Source: an uncultured Leucobacter sp. (GTDB lineage: Bacteria; Actinomycetota; Actinomycetes; Actinomycetales; Microbacteriaceae). Taken from it: a stretch of 13,976 bases of DNA. Under the pieces are notes generated by a model, which saw nothing but the letters and a program-made list of their open reading frames with translations, did not search any database and was not told where the DNA came from. Shown here piece by piece: positions 1-6,381 of this stretch (positions within the stretch are counted from its first letter, which is position 1; each line of letters begins with the position of its first letter). The position numbers and the translations under genes are program-made. The stretch is from positions 1 through 13,976 of the forward strand of contig CAMFIY010000035.1 of the NCBI GenBank assembly GCA_945952575.1. The letters are read 5' to 3'.

Positions 1-672
1 GATCGACAGGGAGTAGGAGTCGTTGCTGGAGATGATCGCGACCGTCTTCGACGAGGGCTTCCAGGCGCCGGAGTCGATCCACTCCTGCATGAGCTTCACG
101 AAACCGCTCGCGTACCAGACCTCGGTCGGGCAGCACTGGAAGATGTTGGTGATGCCGTTCTTCACCACGTAGTCGGTGTTGGCCTGCAGCGTGTTCGTGT
201 GGAACAGCGGCACCCCGGCCTGCGCATAGGTGTCGAACTCGACCGAGGTCGCGGTGGTGTAGCCGCTGGTCACGGCGGACACCTTGTCGCGGGAGACGAG
301 GCGCTCCGCCGCCTGGATGAAGTTCTCCGGGGCCTGATCCGCGATGTCGGCGATCACGAGCTCGACCTCGCGCCCGAGGACGCCGCCGAACTTGTTGATG
401 TCCTCGACGGCGAGCTTCGCACCGCGGACCATCTCCTGGCCGTCGCCGGAGTAGGGGCCGGTCACCGGGGCCACGATCCCGACCTTCACCTTGCCGCCGG
501 CGGCCGATCCGCCGCCGCTGCCCGAGGAACCGCCACGAGGCGCCAGGAAGTAGCCGCCGGCACCGCCGACGATCAGGCCAGCTGCGCCCGCGATGCCCGC
601 ATTGCGGACGAGATCCCGGCGGGAGATGCCGGTCTTCTTCGCACCGCTCGAGGCCGCCTTGTTCTCACTCAT
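1..672 (-). CDS. Tat-exported ABC transporter solute-binding protein, HAAT/Peripla_BP_6 type (C-terminus outside window)
   Basis: The first 224 residues of an extracytoplasmic solute receptor for a branched-chain-amino-acid/amide-type ABC importer; the rest and probably the permease and ATPase genes lie beyond the left edge. The start ATG (670-672) follows AAGGAG with 5-nt spacing. Residues 16-43 form a twin-arginine signal (SRRDLV at 17-22, then an Ala/Gly-rich hydrophobic stretch), followed by a Gly/Ser linker (47-60). There is no lipobox cysteine, so the protein is either released or held by an uncleaved anchor. The mature fold begins KVGIVAPVTGPYSGDG (63-78) with the family signature GAKLAVEDINKFGG (84-97). 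The ligand-lobe region (PLFHTNT 155-161, FQCC 178-181) closely resembles the sensor domain of the regulator encoded at 783-2492. It has its own box-plus-minus-10 promoter (735-778). The substrate is unknown; amino acids, amides, urea and aromatic acids are all known for this family. Confidence 0.9.
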   Translation of the reverse strand, partial: MSENKAASSGAKKTGISRRDLVRNAGIAGAAGLIVGGAGGYFLAPRGGSSGSGGGSAAGGKVKVGIVAPVTGPYSGDGQEMVRGAKLAVEDINKFGGVLGREVELVIADIADQAPENFIQAAERLVSRDKVSAVTSGYTTATSVEFDTYAQAGVPLFHTNTLQANTDYVVKNGITNIFQCCPTEVWYASGFVKLMQEWIDSGAWKPSSKTVAIISSNDSYSLSI

Positions 673-684
673 GTCCACTCCTTC

Positions 685-704
685 GTGACGTGTTCCGTTA
701 CGTG
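685..704. repeat. Short 12-bp-period direct repeat in the 5' leader of the solute-binding protein gene
   Basis: GTGACGTG (685-692) is repeated as GTTACGTG (697-704). A second near-repeat, TAACGCTA/TTACGCTA (725-740), overlaps the predicted -10 region. Both lie between the predicted transcription start (about 728) and the ribosome-binding site or just upstream. They could be accessory protein sites or chance; I see no RNA fold that explains them. Confidence 0.25.
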
Positions 705-734
705 AATGCCACCGAGAGGTGCTGTAACGCTATT

Positions 735-778
735 ACGCTAGAGGCCGCGAAGACGCCGAACATGCGTCATTTGACGTA
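735..778 (-). promoter_or_regulatory. Box O1 plus -10: predicted activator-dependent promoter of the solute-binding protein gene
   Basis: Read on the minus strand, the box TACGTCAAATGACGCAT (778-762) contains the perfect inverted repeat CGTCA-AA-TGACG. Exactly 21 nt later comes TAGCGT (740-735) as a -10. The predicted start is near 728, giving a leader of about 56 nt before the ATG at 672. No TTGACA-like -35 is present at 16-18 nt, and the box sits where an activator would touch the -35 region. The box is 18/20 identical to O2 upstream of hyuA when the flanking bases are included (779-760 against 4180-4199). The same box and spacing recur at O3 and O4. The regulator at 783-2492 is the inferred binder. 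Confidence 0.7.
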
Positions 779-782
779 TCTC

Positions 783-2492
783 TCAGGCCCGGGGCGGGAG
801 CCATTTCGGCAGCGTGAAATCGGTGATCGTGCCGAAGGGCGGCGGATCGAGCAGGACGTGGCCCGAGCGGCCGATCTGATACACGAGATGGGCCTGTCCG
901 AGCGCCGCGTCGTTGGTCATGTCGGGATAGAGCTTCGGCGCCTGGCCGGTCTCCCCGAAGTAGTAGACGCCGTTCACCCCGCGATACGGCCAGCGCCGGA
1001 GGTACCGCACCACGTCGGAGACCGAGCGGGAGTCGACCGAGGACCAGGCGGCGGCCAGCATCCGCACCTGGTCGTACACGGCGCCGGCCTGGGACCATCC
1101 CGGATCCTCGCCGTACTTCATCCGGTACTGGCTGCGGAAGCGGCGGCCGAGATCGTCGTCGTAGGTGCCCGTCGTGGTCGACCAGATCACACCGTCGGCT
1201 TGATCGCCGAGCGTATTCAGGAACGACGGGATCGACGGCGTGTAGATGCAGTAGACGAGCGCGGGCATGGCGGCGCCGAGGAAGGTCCGCTGAAAGTCGA
1301 TGAGCTCATGATCGATGAAATTGGCGATGAGCAGGACATCGGGATCGTAGCTCCGCGCCTCCTCGATCACCGCCGCCCAGTCGGTGCCGCTGATGGGGGT
1401 CTCGATCGTCGCGGCGATCTCCCAGCCGACCTCCGCCGCCGTCTCCTGGAACGCCGGCGTGGTGAGATGCATGCTCTCCGAGGCCACCTCGAGCGACACG
1501 ATCCGACGCGTCGTGGGCCGCCAGAGCCCCTCGGCCTCGAGCTTCCCGAGCAGGCGCAGCATGCCGGGCCCGTAGTGGGTCTCGGAGGCGCAGGTCTGGA
1601 ACACCATCCCGTAGCGCCACGGATCGGACTCCGCCCGCAGCACGTCGGCCTCGAAGGTCGCGGTGTGCAGGAACGGCTTCCCGTACTCGGCGATCAGCTC
1701 CATGAACTCGTGATGCTCCGAGCTGACGTAGCTGGTGATGATGGCGTCGACGTCGGCCTCGAAGAGGCGGAGCAGCCCCGCCTCGACGCTGGCCCAGTCG
1801 AAGGTGTGCACGCGCTCCTGGAAGACCTCGACGGCCCGCCCGCCGATGCCGCCCTGCTGGTTGATCTCATCGATCGCGAGCAGCGCCCCGTTGCGCACCT
1901 GGTCGGTGTCGGAGCCGAGCCCCTCGGGCACGATCACCCCGAGCCGGATCGGTACCCGAGTCGAGACATCGGCCCGGATGCGCGGGGACGCGCGATCCAG
2001 CCGGCGGTGGTAGGCGAGCTCCAGCTCGGCGACGCCGATCCCGCCCTCGTCGGGCGGCCCGCCGGGGAGCGGCAGTCGCAGCAGCCCGAGGTCCACGGCG
2101 ATCGCGGCGAGCCCGCCGCGCGAGCTCTGATCGAGCTTCTCCAGCAGACGCTCCAGCTGGCTCGAGACCGTCCGCGCGGAGGTTCCCAGCCTCGCGGAGA
2201 CCCCGGCGTTGGTCAGCCCGAGCGCGACCAGGGTGAGGACGTCGAGTTCGCGCGCGGTGACTCCTCGCGGCATCTCGGTCTGCGCGACGCGCACGAAGAC
2301 CCGTTCTGAGCTCTCCGAGGAGAGCTGCACGTCCAGCCAACCGGCATCGCTGCGCCACAGGAAGCGCACGCCGAGGCGTCCGATGAGCAGGAACGCCTTC
2401 GCATAGCCCCAGATCTCCGCCGGGACCTGTTTGGGCAGCGCCGATTCGATGCTGTCCGCGTCGATCGATCGCTCGATCACCCAGTGGTTCAT
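783..2492 (-). CDS. LuxR-type HTH regulator with fused cytoplasmic solute-binding-protein sensor domain
   Basis: 569 residues without signal peptide or membrane segment, so cytoplasmic. Residues 1-75 are an uncharacterised N-terminal region. Residues 76-138 are a LuxR/GerE helix-turn-helix (GVTARELDVLTLVALGLTN at 77-95, then ARLGTSARTV with recognition-helix TVSSQLERLLEKL). A linker (about 141-180) leads to a complete Peripla_BP_6-like ligand-binding domain from 181 (IRLGVIVPEGLGSDTD; GALLAIDEINQQGG 202-215) to near the C-terminus. The domain resembles AmiC-like cytoplasmic amide sensors and the solute-binding protein at 1-672: shared H276/T277/T279, FQ 298-299, C301, E304, Y307, W324, P326. 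The start at 2492 was chosen because family-like sequence begins there and a purine-rich TAGGGA lies upstream; the longer open frame to 2747 runs inside the neighbouring SDR and reads as low-complexity Arg/Gly. It is the third gene of the SDR operon (41-nt gap), so it is probably autoregulated through O3. Inferred role: ligand-responsive activator of the four units. Confidence 0.88.
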   Translation of the reverse strand: MNHWVIERSIDADSIESALPKQVPAEIWGYAKAFLLIGRLGVRFLWRSDAGWLDVQLSSESSERVFVRVAQTEMPRGVTARELDVLTLVALGLTNAGVSARLGTSARTVSSQLERLLEKLDQSSRGGLAAIAVDLGLLRLPLPGGPPDEGGIGVAELELAYHRRLDRASPRIRADVSTRVPIRLGVIVPEGLGSDTDQVRNGALLAIDEINQQGGIGGRAVEVFQERVHTFDWASVEAGLLRLFEADVDAIITSYVSSEHHEFMELIAEYGKPFLHTATFEADVLRAESDPWRYGMVFQTCASETHYGPGMLRLLGKLEAEGLWRPTTRRIVSLEVASESMHLTTPAFQETAAEVGWEIAATIETPISGTDWAAVIEEARSYDPDVLLIANFIDHELIDFQRTFLGAAMPALVYCIYTPSIPSFLNTLGDQADGVIWSTTTGTYDDDLGRRFRSQYRMKYGEDPGWSQAGAVYDQVRMLAAAWSSVDSRSVSDVVRYLRRWPYRGVNGVYYFGETGQAPKLYPDMTNDAALGQAHLVYQIGRSGHVLLDPPPFGTITDFTLPKWLPPRA

Positions 2493-2533
2493 CGCGTCCC
2501 TACCCCCGCCGGCCAGCCTGAAGTCATCGAAAG

Positions 2534-3265
2534 CTACGTGGCCAGGAATCCGCCGTCGACCGGAAGGACGGCTCCCGTCACATAGGAGGAGGCTCGGCTG
2601 ATCAGATAGTAGCAAGCCTCGGCGATCTCCTCCGGGGCGCCGGCGCGCCCGAGCGGGACCCGGCGCATCACCTCGGTGAAGTGCTCGCCCGTCGTGGCGA
2701 CGGCCCCGGCCTGCACCATGTTCACGCGGATGCCGAGCCGGCCCCACTCGACGGCGAGCTGACGGGTCAGGCCGGTCAGGCCGGCGAGGGCGGCGCCCGC
2801 GATCGTCTGCGGATGGCCCGGGATCCCCCGCGCCGCCGAGACCTCACCCACGAAGACGACGGACCCGTCATCGACGGGCATGCCGCCGCGCAGCCGCAGC
2901 ATCTCCTTCGCCCCGACCTGGGAGAACACGAACGCGGCGCCCAGCTGCGCGTGCTGCAGCGCCTCCCAGCCCTCCGCGGACTCGATCACGGTCGCGCGCA
3001 CCCGCTCCAGCTGCGCCAGGTGGACGATGGCGATCGGGGGTGCGCCCCACTGCGAGGTGATGGTCGAGAAGACCGCTTCGACCGCTACCGAATCGGCCAC
3101 ATCGGCGACATGCGATTGCACGCGGAGATCCTCGGGGATCACGACCGGCTCCGCGCCGATCACGGCGACCCGCCATCCGCGTTCGGTGGCCAGGCGGATC
3201 AGCGCCAGCGCCGTGTCGTCCACTCGTCCGGCGATGACGAGACCGGGCTCCGCCGTGCAGGTCAT
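2534..3265 (-). CDS. Catalytically degenerate SDR (pseudoenzyme) coupled to an active SDR
   Basis: 243 residues with overall short-chain dehydrogenase fold: the segment ALAGLTGLTRQLAVEW (159-174), IRVNMVQAGAV (179-189), APEEIAEACYYLISRASSYVTG, and the C-terminal VLPVDGGFL. Every functional motif is altered. The cofactor glycine motif TGxxxGIG reads AGRVDDTA (12-19), NNAG reads HLAQ (82-85), and by alignment with the partner SDR the tetrad Asn-Ser-Tyr-Lys is Gln107-Glu141-Gln153-Gly157. The frame is intact and encodes a full-length, well-folded-looking protein, so this is not a decaying pseudogene. Its ATG overlaps the stop of the upstream SDR as ATGA (3262-3265), implying coupled translation and equal dosage. 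Known precedent for the family: BbsCD of anaerobic toluene degradation, a heterotetramer of one inactive and one active SDR. Inference: it forms a structural or substrate-binding partner of the SDR at 3262-4032. Alternatively it has a non-redox role. Confidence 0.85.
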   Translation of the reverse strand: MTCTAEPGLVIAGRVDDTALALIRLATERGWRVAVIGAEPVVIPEDLRVQSHVADVADSVAVEAVFSTITSQWGAPPIAIVHLAQLERVRATVIESAEGWEALQHAQLGAAFVFSQVGAKEMLRLRGGMPVDDGSVVFVGEVSAARGIPGHPQTIAGAALAGLTGLTRQLAVEWGRLGIRVNMVQAGAVATTGEHFTEVMRRVPLGRAGAPEEIAEACYYLISRASSYVTGAVLPVDGGFLAT

Positions 3266-4032
3266 GAGAAGCTGATCCCTCCGTTCACCGCCAGTCGGTG
3301 CCCGCTGACGTATCGGCTGTCCGGGCCGATCAGCCAGGAGATGGCGTCGGCGACGTCCTCGGGCGTGCCGTGACGGCCGACCGGCACCTCGGCGCGCAGC
3401 TCCGCGAACCGCTCCTCGGTCTCGATCCCGCGCTGCCTCGCCTGGAACTCGACCTCCTCGGCGTGCATCCGAGTCATGATGTAGCCCGGCGCGACCGTGT
3501 TGCAGGTGATGCCGCGCGGCCCCAGCTCGAGTGCGAGCACCCGGGTCAGCACGTCGATGGCGCCCTTGGTGACGCAGTAGGCGCCGCCGCCGCCGACCGG
3601 GTCGCTCGCGAAGACGGAGCCGAGGTTCACGACGCTGCCGCGCCCGGACTCGGCGAGGAGCGGAATGGCCGACTGGGTCAGTGCGACGACGGCGACCAGA
3701 TTGACCTCGAGGGTGCGCCGCAGCCCGTCGAGACTCAGGTCGGCCACCTCCGCCGATTCGCCCCCGGTCGCCGCGTTGTTCACGAGTGCGTCGAGCCGCC
3801 CGAAACGCGACCGCACCTCGGCGATCAGCCGGTCCCTGACGGCCGCGTCTCCGATGTCTCCGACGACCGCCACCGCGCGCCCGTCCGCGATCTCGTCGGC
3901 GAAGGCCTCGACGACCCCGGCATCGAGATCGCACACCCCGAGCCGGTACCCGTCGTCCGCCAGGCGGCGCGCGGTGGCGAGACCGATTCCCGAACCGGCT
4001 CCGGTGACGATTGCGACCCCTGGGTCATTCAT
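3262..4032 (-). CDS. Classical SDR family NAD-dependent oxidoreductase
   Basis: 256 residues, normal classical-SDR length, cytoplasmic. The Rossmann motif TGAGSGIG is at 10-17, NNAA at 85-88, and the catalytic tetrad is Asn111, Ser139, Tyr152 and Lys156 (YCVTK). Asp35 at the end of the second strand (CDLD) favours NAD(H) over NADP(H). The protein interconverts an alcohol and a ketone; the substrate is not predictable. The start ATG at 4032 follows GAGAGG with 9-nt spacing and places the glycine motif at the usual position; an in-frame ATG six codons upstream lies on the Shine-Dalgarno itself. First gene of the leftward operon, followed by the pseudo-SDR (ATGA overlap) and the fused regulator. 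Its promoter is the O3 box region, divergent from hyuA. Confidence 0.93.
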   Translation of the reverse strand: MNDPGVAIVTGAGSGIGLATARRLADDGYRLGVCDLDAGVVEAFADEIADGRAVAVVGDIGDAAVRDRLIAEVRSRFGRLDALVNNAATGGESAEVADLSLDGLRRTLEVNLVAVVALTQSAIPLLAESGRGSVVNLGSVFASDPVGGGGAYCVTKGAIDVLTRVLALELGPRGITCNTVAPGYIMTRMHAEEVEFQARQRGIETEERFAELRAEVPVGRHGTPEDVADAISWLIGPDSRYVSGHRLAVNGGISFS

Positions 4033-4108
4033 CTGGCTGCACCTCTCCATGTGTCGGCCGAGCTCCCGCGGATCCGCGATTCGCGCGACGCGCCTGCCCG
4101 GTGACGCC

Positions 4109-4152
4109 ACTCTGCACCGCGCTCCGAGCGTCGGCATCTGTCAAATGACCTA
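4109..4152 (-). promoter_or_regulatory. Box O3 plus -10: predicted promoter of the SDR/pseudo-SDR/regulator operon
   Basis: On the minus strand the box TAGGTCATTTGACAGAT (4152-4136) contains the perfect dyad GTCA-TT-TGAC. It is followed after 21 nt by CAGAGT (4114-4109) as a -10 candidate. The predicted start is near 4102, leaving a leader of about 70 nt. The core lies inside a second, larger inverted repeat, TCGGCATC (4131-4138) and GATGCCGA (4154-4161), which the other boxes lack. A consensus-like TTGACA occurs on the minus strand at 4144-4139 within the box, but it is 24 nt from the -10, too far for a normal -35. Because the regulator gene is in this operon, binding here would be autoregulation. 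Confidence 0.62.
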
Positions 4153-4180
4153 CGATGCCGAGCAGAATCCCTCGATCGCA

Positions 4181-4224
4181 TACGTCGAATAACGCATGTC
4201 GCCACGACGAGGCTCGCACAGAAT
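4181..4224 (+). promoter_or_regulatory. Box O2 plus -10: predicted promoter of the hyuA-hyuB-deacetylase-C45 operon
   Basis: The box TACGTCGAATAACGCAT (4181-4197) is followed after 21 nt by CAGAAT (4219-4224). The predicted start is near 4231, giving a leader of about 62 nt before the hyuA ATG at 4293. With flanks (4180-4199) it is 18/20 identical to O1 read in the same orientation relative to its gene. Its centre is 44 bp from that of O3, so the two dimers would sit about four helical turns apart in the divergent region. The rest of the 260-bp intergenic interval 4033-4292 holds the two leaders and no small gene that I can support. Confidence 0.68.
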
Positions 4225-4292
4225 GGGCGTACCAGGACGCACCGGCGCCGCGACGATCCGTCATTCGGCGCCCCGAGGTTACGGAGTCGACG

Positions 4293-6374
4293 ATGACCAC
4301 CCCCCTTTGGACCATCAGCATCGATGCCGGTGGCACCTTCACCGATGCCATCGCGCGCAGCGCGGGCGGTGACATCCTCGAGGCCAAGGTCGCGTCGACG
4401 CCCCTGGACCCGTCGCAGGGTCTCAGCAACGCCGTCGCCGCGCTGGAGGATCTCGGAGTGGAGCTCGCCGACGTCTCGCTGGTGTGCCACGGCACCACGG
4501 TGGCCACCAACGCCACGCTCACGGGGAACCTGGGCCGGGCGGCGCTCGTCACGACCCGCGGCTTCCGCGACGTGCTCGGCTATCGCCAGTCCAATCGTCC
4601 GGAGGTCTACAGCCTCACGCCCCGGCGGCCGAGCGAACTCGTCCCGCGGGAGCTCCGCTATGAGATGACGGAGCGAATCGACTCGGCCGGGCGGGTGGTC
4701 ACCGCCCTCGACGACGCCGAGATCTCGGAACTCGTGGAGCGCCTGCGAGCGGACGACCCCGAGGCGATCGCGGTCTCCTTCCTGTTCAGCTATCTCAACG
4801 ACGAGCACGAGCGCCGTGTCGGGTCCGCGCTCCGCGCCGCCTTCCCCGACCGGCCGATCACCCTCTCGTCGGAGATCGCCCGAGAGTTCCGCGAGTACCC
4901 GCGGACAGCCACGACGGCCATCAACGCCGCGCTCCGCCCGCTCGTCGAGGACTACCTGAACCGCGCGAGCGAGGCGCTCAGCGCTCGCGGCGTCGAGGCC
5001 CCCCTGCTCGTGATGCAATCGAACGGCGGCAGCGTGCCCGCCGTGCGCGCGGGCAGGGAGGCGCACAAGCTCGTCCTCTCGGGCCCGGCGGGCGGCGTCG
5101 CCGGGCTCGCCGCACTCGCAGAGGCGCTCGACGAGCCGAATCTGATCAGTCTCGACATGGGCGGGACGTCGACGGACGTCTGCCTGCTGCGCGAATCGAC
5201 CATCCCGTTCACCACGATCCAGGAGGTGCAGGACCACACCCTCCTCGCGCCGACGGTGGACATCCACACCATCGGCGCCGGCGGCGGCAGCATCGCCTGG
5301 ATCGACCAGGCCGGGAGCCTCAAGGTCGGACCGGCGTCGGCGAAGGCCGTGCCGGGGCCGGCCTGCTACGGCCGCGGCGGCGTCGAGCCGACGATCACCG
5401 ACGCCCACGCCGTGCTCGGCACGCTCGGCGCCGGCGAGCTCGCCGGCGGGCTGCGCATCGATCGCGACCTCGCGGTCGCCGCGGTGGAGCGGATCGCCGA
5501 ACCCCTCGGCATGACGGCGGAGGAGGGCGCCGAGGCGATCCTGGCGATCGGGCTCGCCCACATGATCCGGGCCGTGCGCAAGGTGAGCGTGGAACGCGGC
5601 CTCGACCCCCGCGAGTTCTCACTGGTGCCCTTCGGCGGCGCCGGCCCGCTGCACGCCGGCCTGATGCTGCACCACATGACCCTGAAGAACGTGATCATCC
5701 CGCTGCGCCCCGGCCTCTTCGCCGCAGACGGGCTCCTGGTCGCCGGCCTCAGGATCGACCACGCTCAGACCGTGCTCCGAGTCGCCGGAGACGCGGCCTA
5801 CCCGGAGATCGCGGACTGGTACGCGACCGCCGCGGCCGAGTCGCTCGAGCAGTTCGCCGGCGACGGCATCCCGGCCGAGTCCGTCAGCATGCTCGCCCAG
5901 ATCGACTGCCGCTATCAGGGCCAGGGCTTCGAACTCGGGATCGCGCTCGACGGCTGGGACGCCACCGCGCTCGCAGCACTGCCCGAGCTCTTCCACGCCG
6001 CCCATCTCGAACGCTACGGCCACAGCAATCAGGAGGAGCCGATCGAGATCGTCACCGTGCGACTCGCCGCGACCGGCGACGTGTCACGCACCCGCGAGCA
6101 CGTCTCCCCCGCACCCGAGCGCCCGCTGCCGGATACCGCGGTGGTCGCGAACCGCGAGGTGCTGCTGCCGGGCTTCGGCGCGACCCGGGTCCCCGTCATC
6201 GCACGATCCGAGCTGGCGGCGGGCACCGTGTTCGCCGGCCCCGCGATCATCCAGCAGATGGACGCCACCTCGGTGATCCTGCCCGGCCAGCGCGCGCAGG
6301 TCGTCAGCACCTTGGACATCATCGTCACCGAATCGGCCGCGCGCGCGACCGGCTCGGCAGGCACCGGGAGGTAA
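4293..6374 (+). CDS. hyuA: Hydantoinase/oxoprolinase family protein, subunit A (ATP-binding, HyuA-like)
   Basis: 693 residues, the usual length of HyuA proteins. Two-part ASKHA-like ATPase fold: N-terminal phosphate loop ISIDAGGTFTD (8-18), then HGTTVATNATL (66-76), and in the central hydantoinase A domain SGPAGGVAG (263-271) and LDMGGTSTDV (287-296). Family members use ATP to activate a cyclic amide, or a carbonyl, for ring opening or carboxylation; examples are N-methylhydantoinase, 5-oxoprolinase and acetophenone carboxylase. It acts in the cytoplasm with HyuB, encoded 7 nt downstream. The start at 4293 has GGAG 7 nt upstream and lies after the predicted transcription start, which rules out the open frame back to 4155. 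No gamma or extra subunit gene is present, so the hydantoinase/imide class is likelier than acetone or acetophenone carboxylase, but the actual substrate is unknown. Confidence 0.93.
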   Translation: MTTPLWTISIDAGGTFTDAIARSAGGDILEAKVASTPLDPSQGLSNAVAALEDLGVELADVSLVCHGTTVATNATLTGNLGRAALVTTRGFRDVLGYRQSNRPEVYSLTPRRPSELVPRELRYEMTERIDSAGRVVTALDDAEISELVERLRADDPEAIAVSFLFSYLNDEHERRVGSALRAAFPDRPITLSSEIAREFREYPRTATTAINAALRPLVEDYLNRASEALSARGVEAPLLVMQSNGGSVPAVRAGREAHKLVLSGPAGGVAGLAALAEALDEPNLISLDMGGTSTDVCLLRESTIPFTTIQEVQDHTLLAPTVDIHTIGAGGGSIAWIDQAGSLKVGPASAKAVPGPACYGRGGVEPTITDAHAVLGTLGAGELAGGLRIDRDLAVAAVERIAEPLGMTAEEGAEAILAIGLAHMIRAVRKVSVERGLDPREFSLVPFGGAGPLHAGLMLHHMTLKNVIIPLRPGLFAADGLLVAGLRIDHAQTVLRVAGDAAYPEIADWYATAAAESLEQFAGDGIPAESVSMLAQIDCRYQGQGFELGIALDGWDATALAALPELFHAAHLERYGHSNQEEPIEIVTVRLAATGDVSRTREHVSPAPERPLPDTAVVANREVLLPGFGATRVPVIARSELAAGTVFAGPAIIQQMDATSVILPGQRAQVVSTLDIIVTESAARATGSAGTGR

Positions 6375-6381
6375 GGAAGCC

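Noticed and set aside
690..2309. Long plus-strand open frame opposite the regulator (539 codons)
   Set aside because: Antisense to a recognisable two-domain protein; its translation is Arg/Gly/Asp/Pro-rich with no family signature, typical of the complementary frame in G+C-rich DNA. The same applies to the long minus frames 4029-5561, 6325-8058 and 8575-9999.
2493..2747. N-terminal extension of the regulator to 2747
   Set aside because: It lies inside the pseudo-SDR gene in another frame, reads as low-complexity sequence, and the chosen ATG at 2492 has a plausible ribosome-binding site.
2767..2790. Tandem GGTCAGGCC copies
   Set aside because: They encode the conserved LTGLT helix of the SDR fold inside a gene; a codon-level coincidence rather than a separate repeat element.
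2534..3265. Calling the degenerate SDR a pseudogene
   Set aside because: The frame is uninterrupted, has normal length, a coupled start and preserved structural motifs, so a maintained pseudoenzyme is more likely.
4139..4144. TTGACA on the minus strand as an ordinary -35
   Set aside because: No -10 lies at 16-18 nt; the hexamer is part of the O3 dyad, and the -10 matching the other three promoters is 24 nt away.
4155..4292. Upstream start for hyuA at 4155
   Set aside because: It precedes the predicted promoter and the translated extension has no family similarity; MTTPLWTISIDAGGTFTD is a standard HyuA N-terminus.
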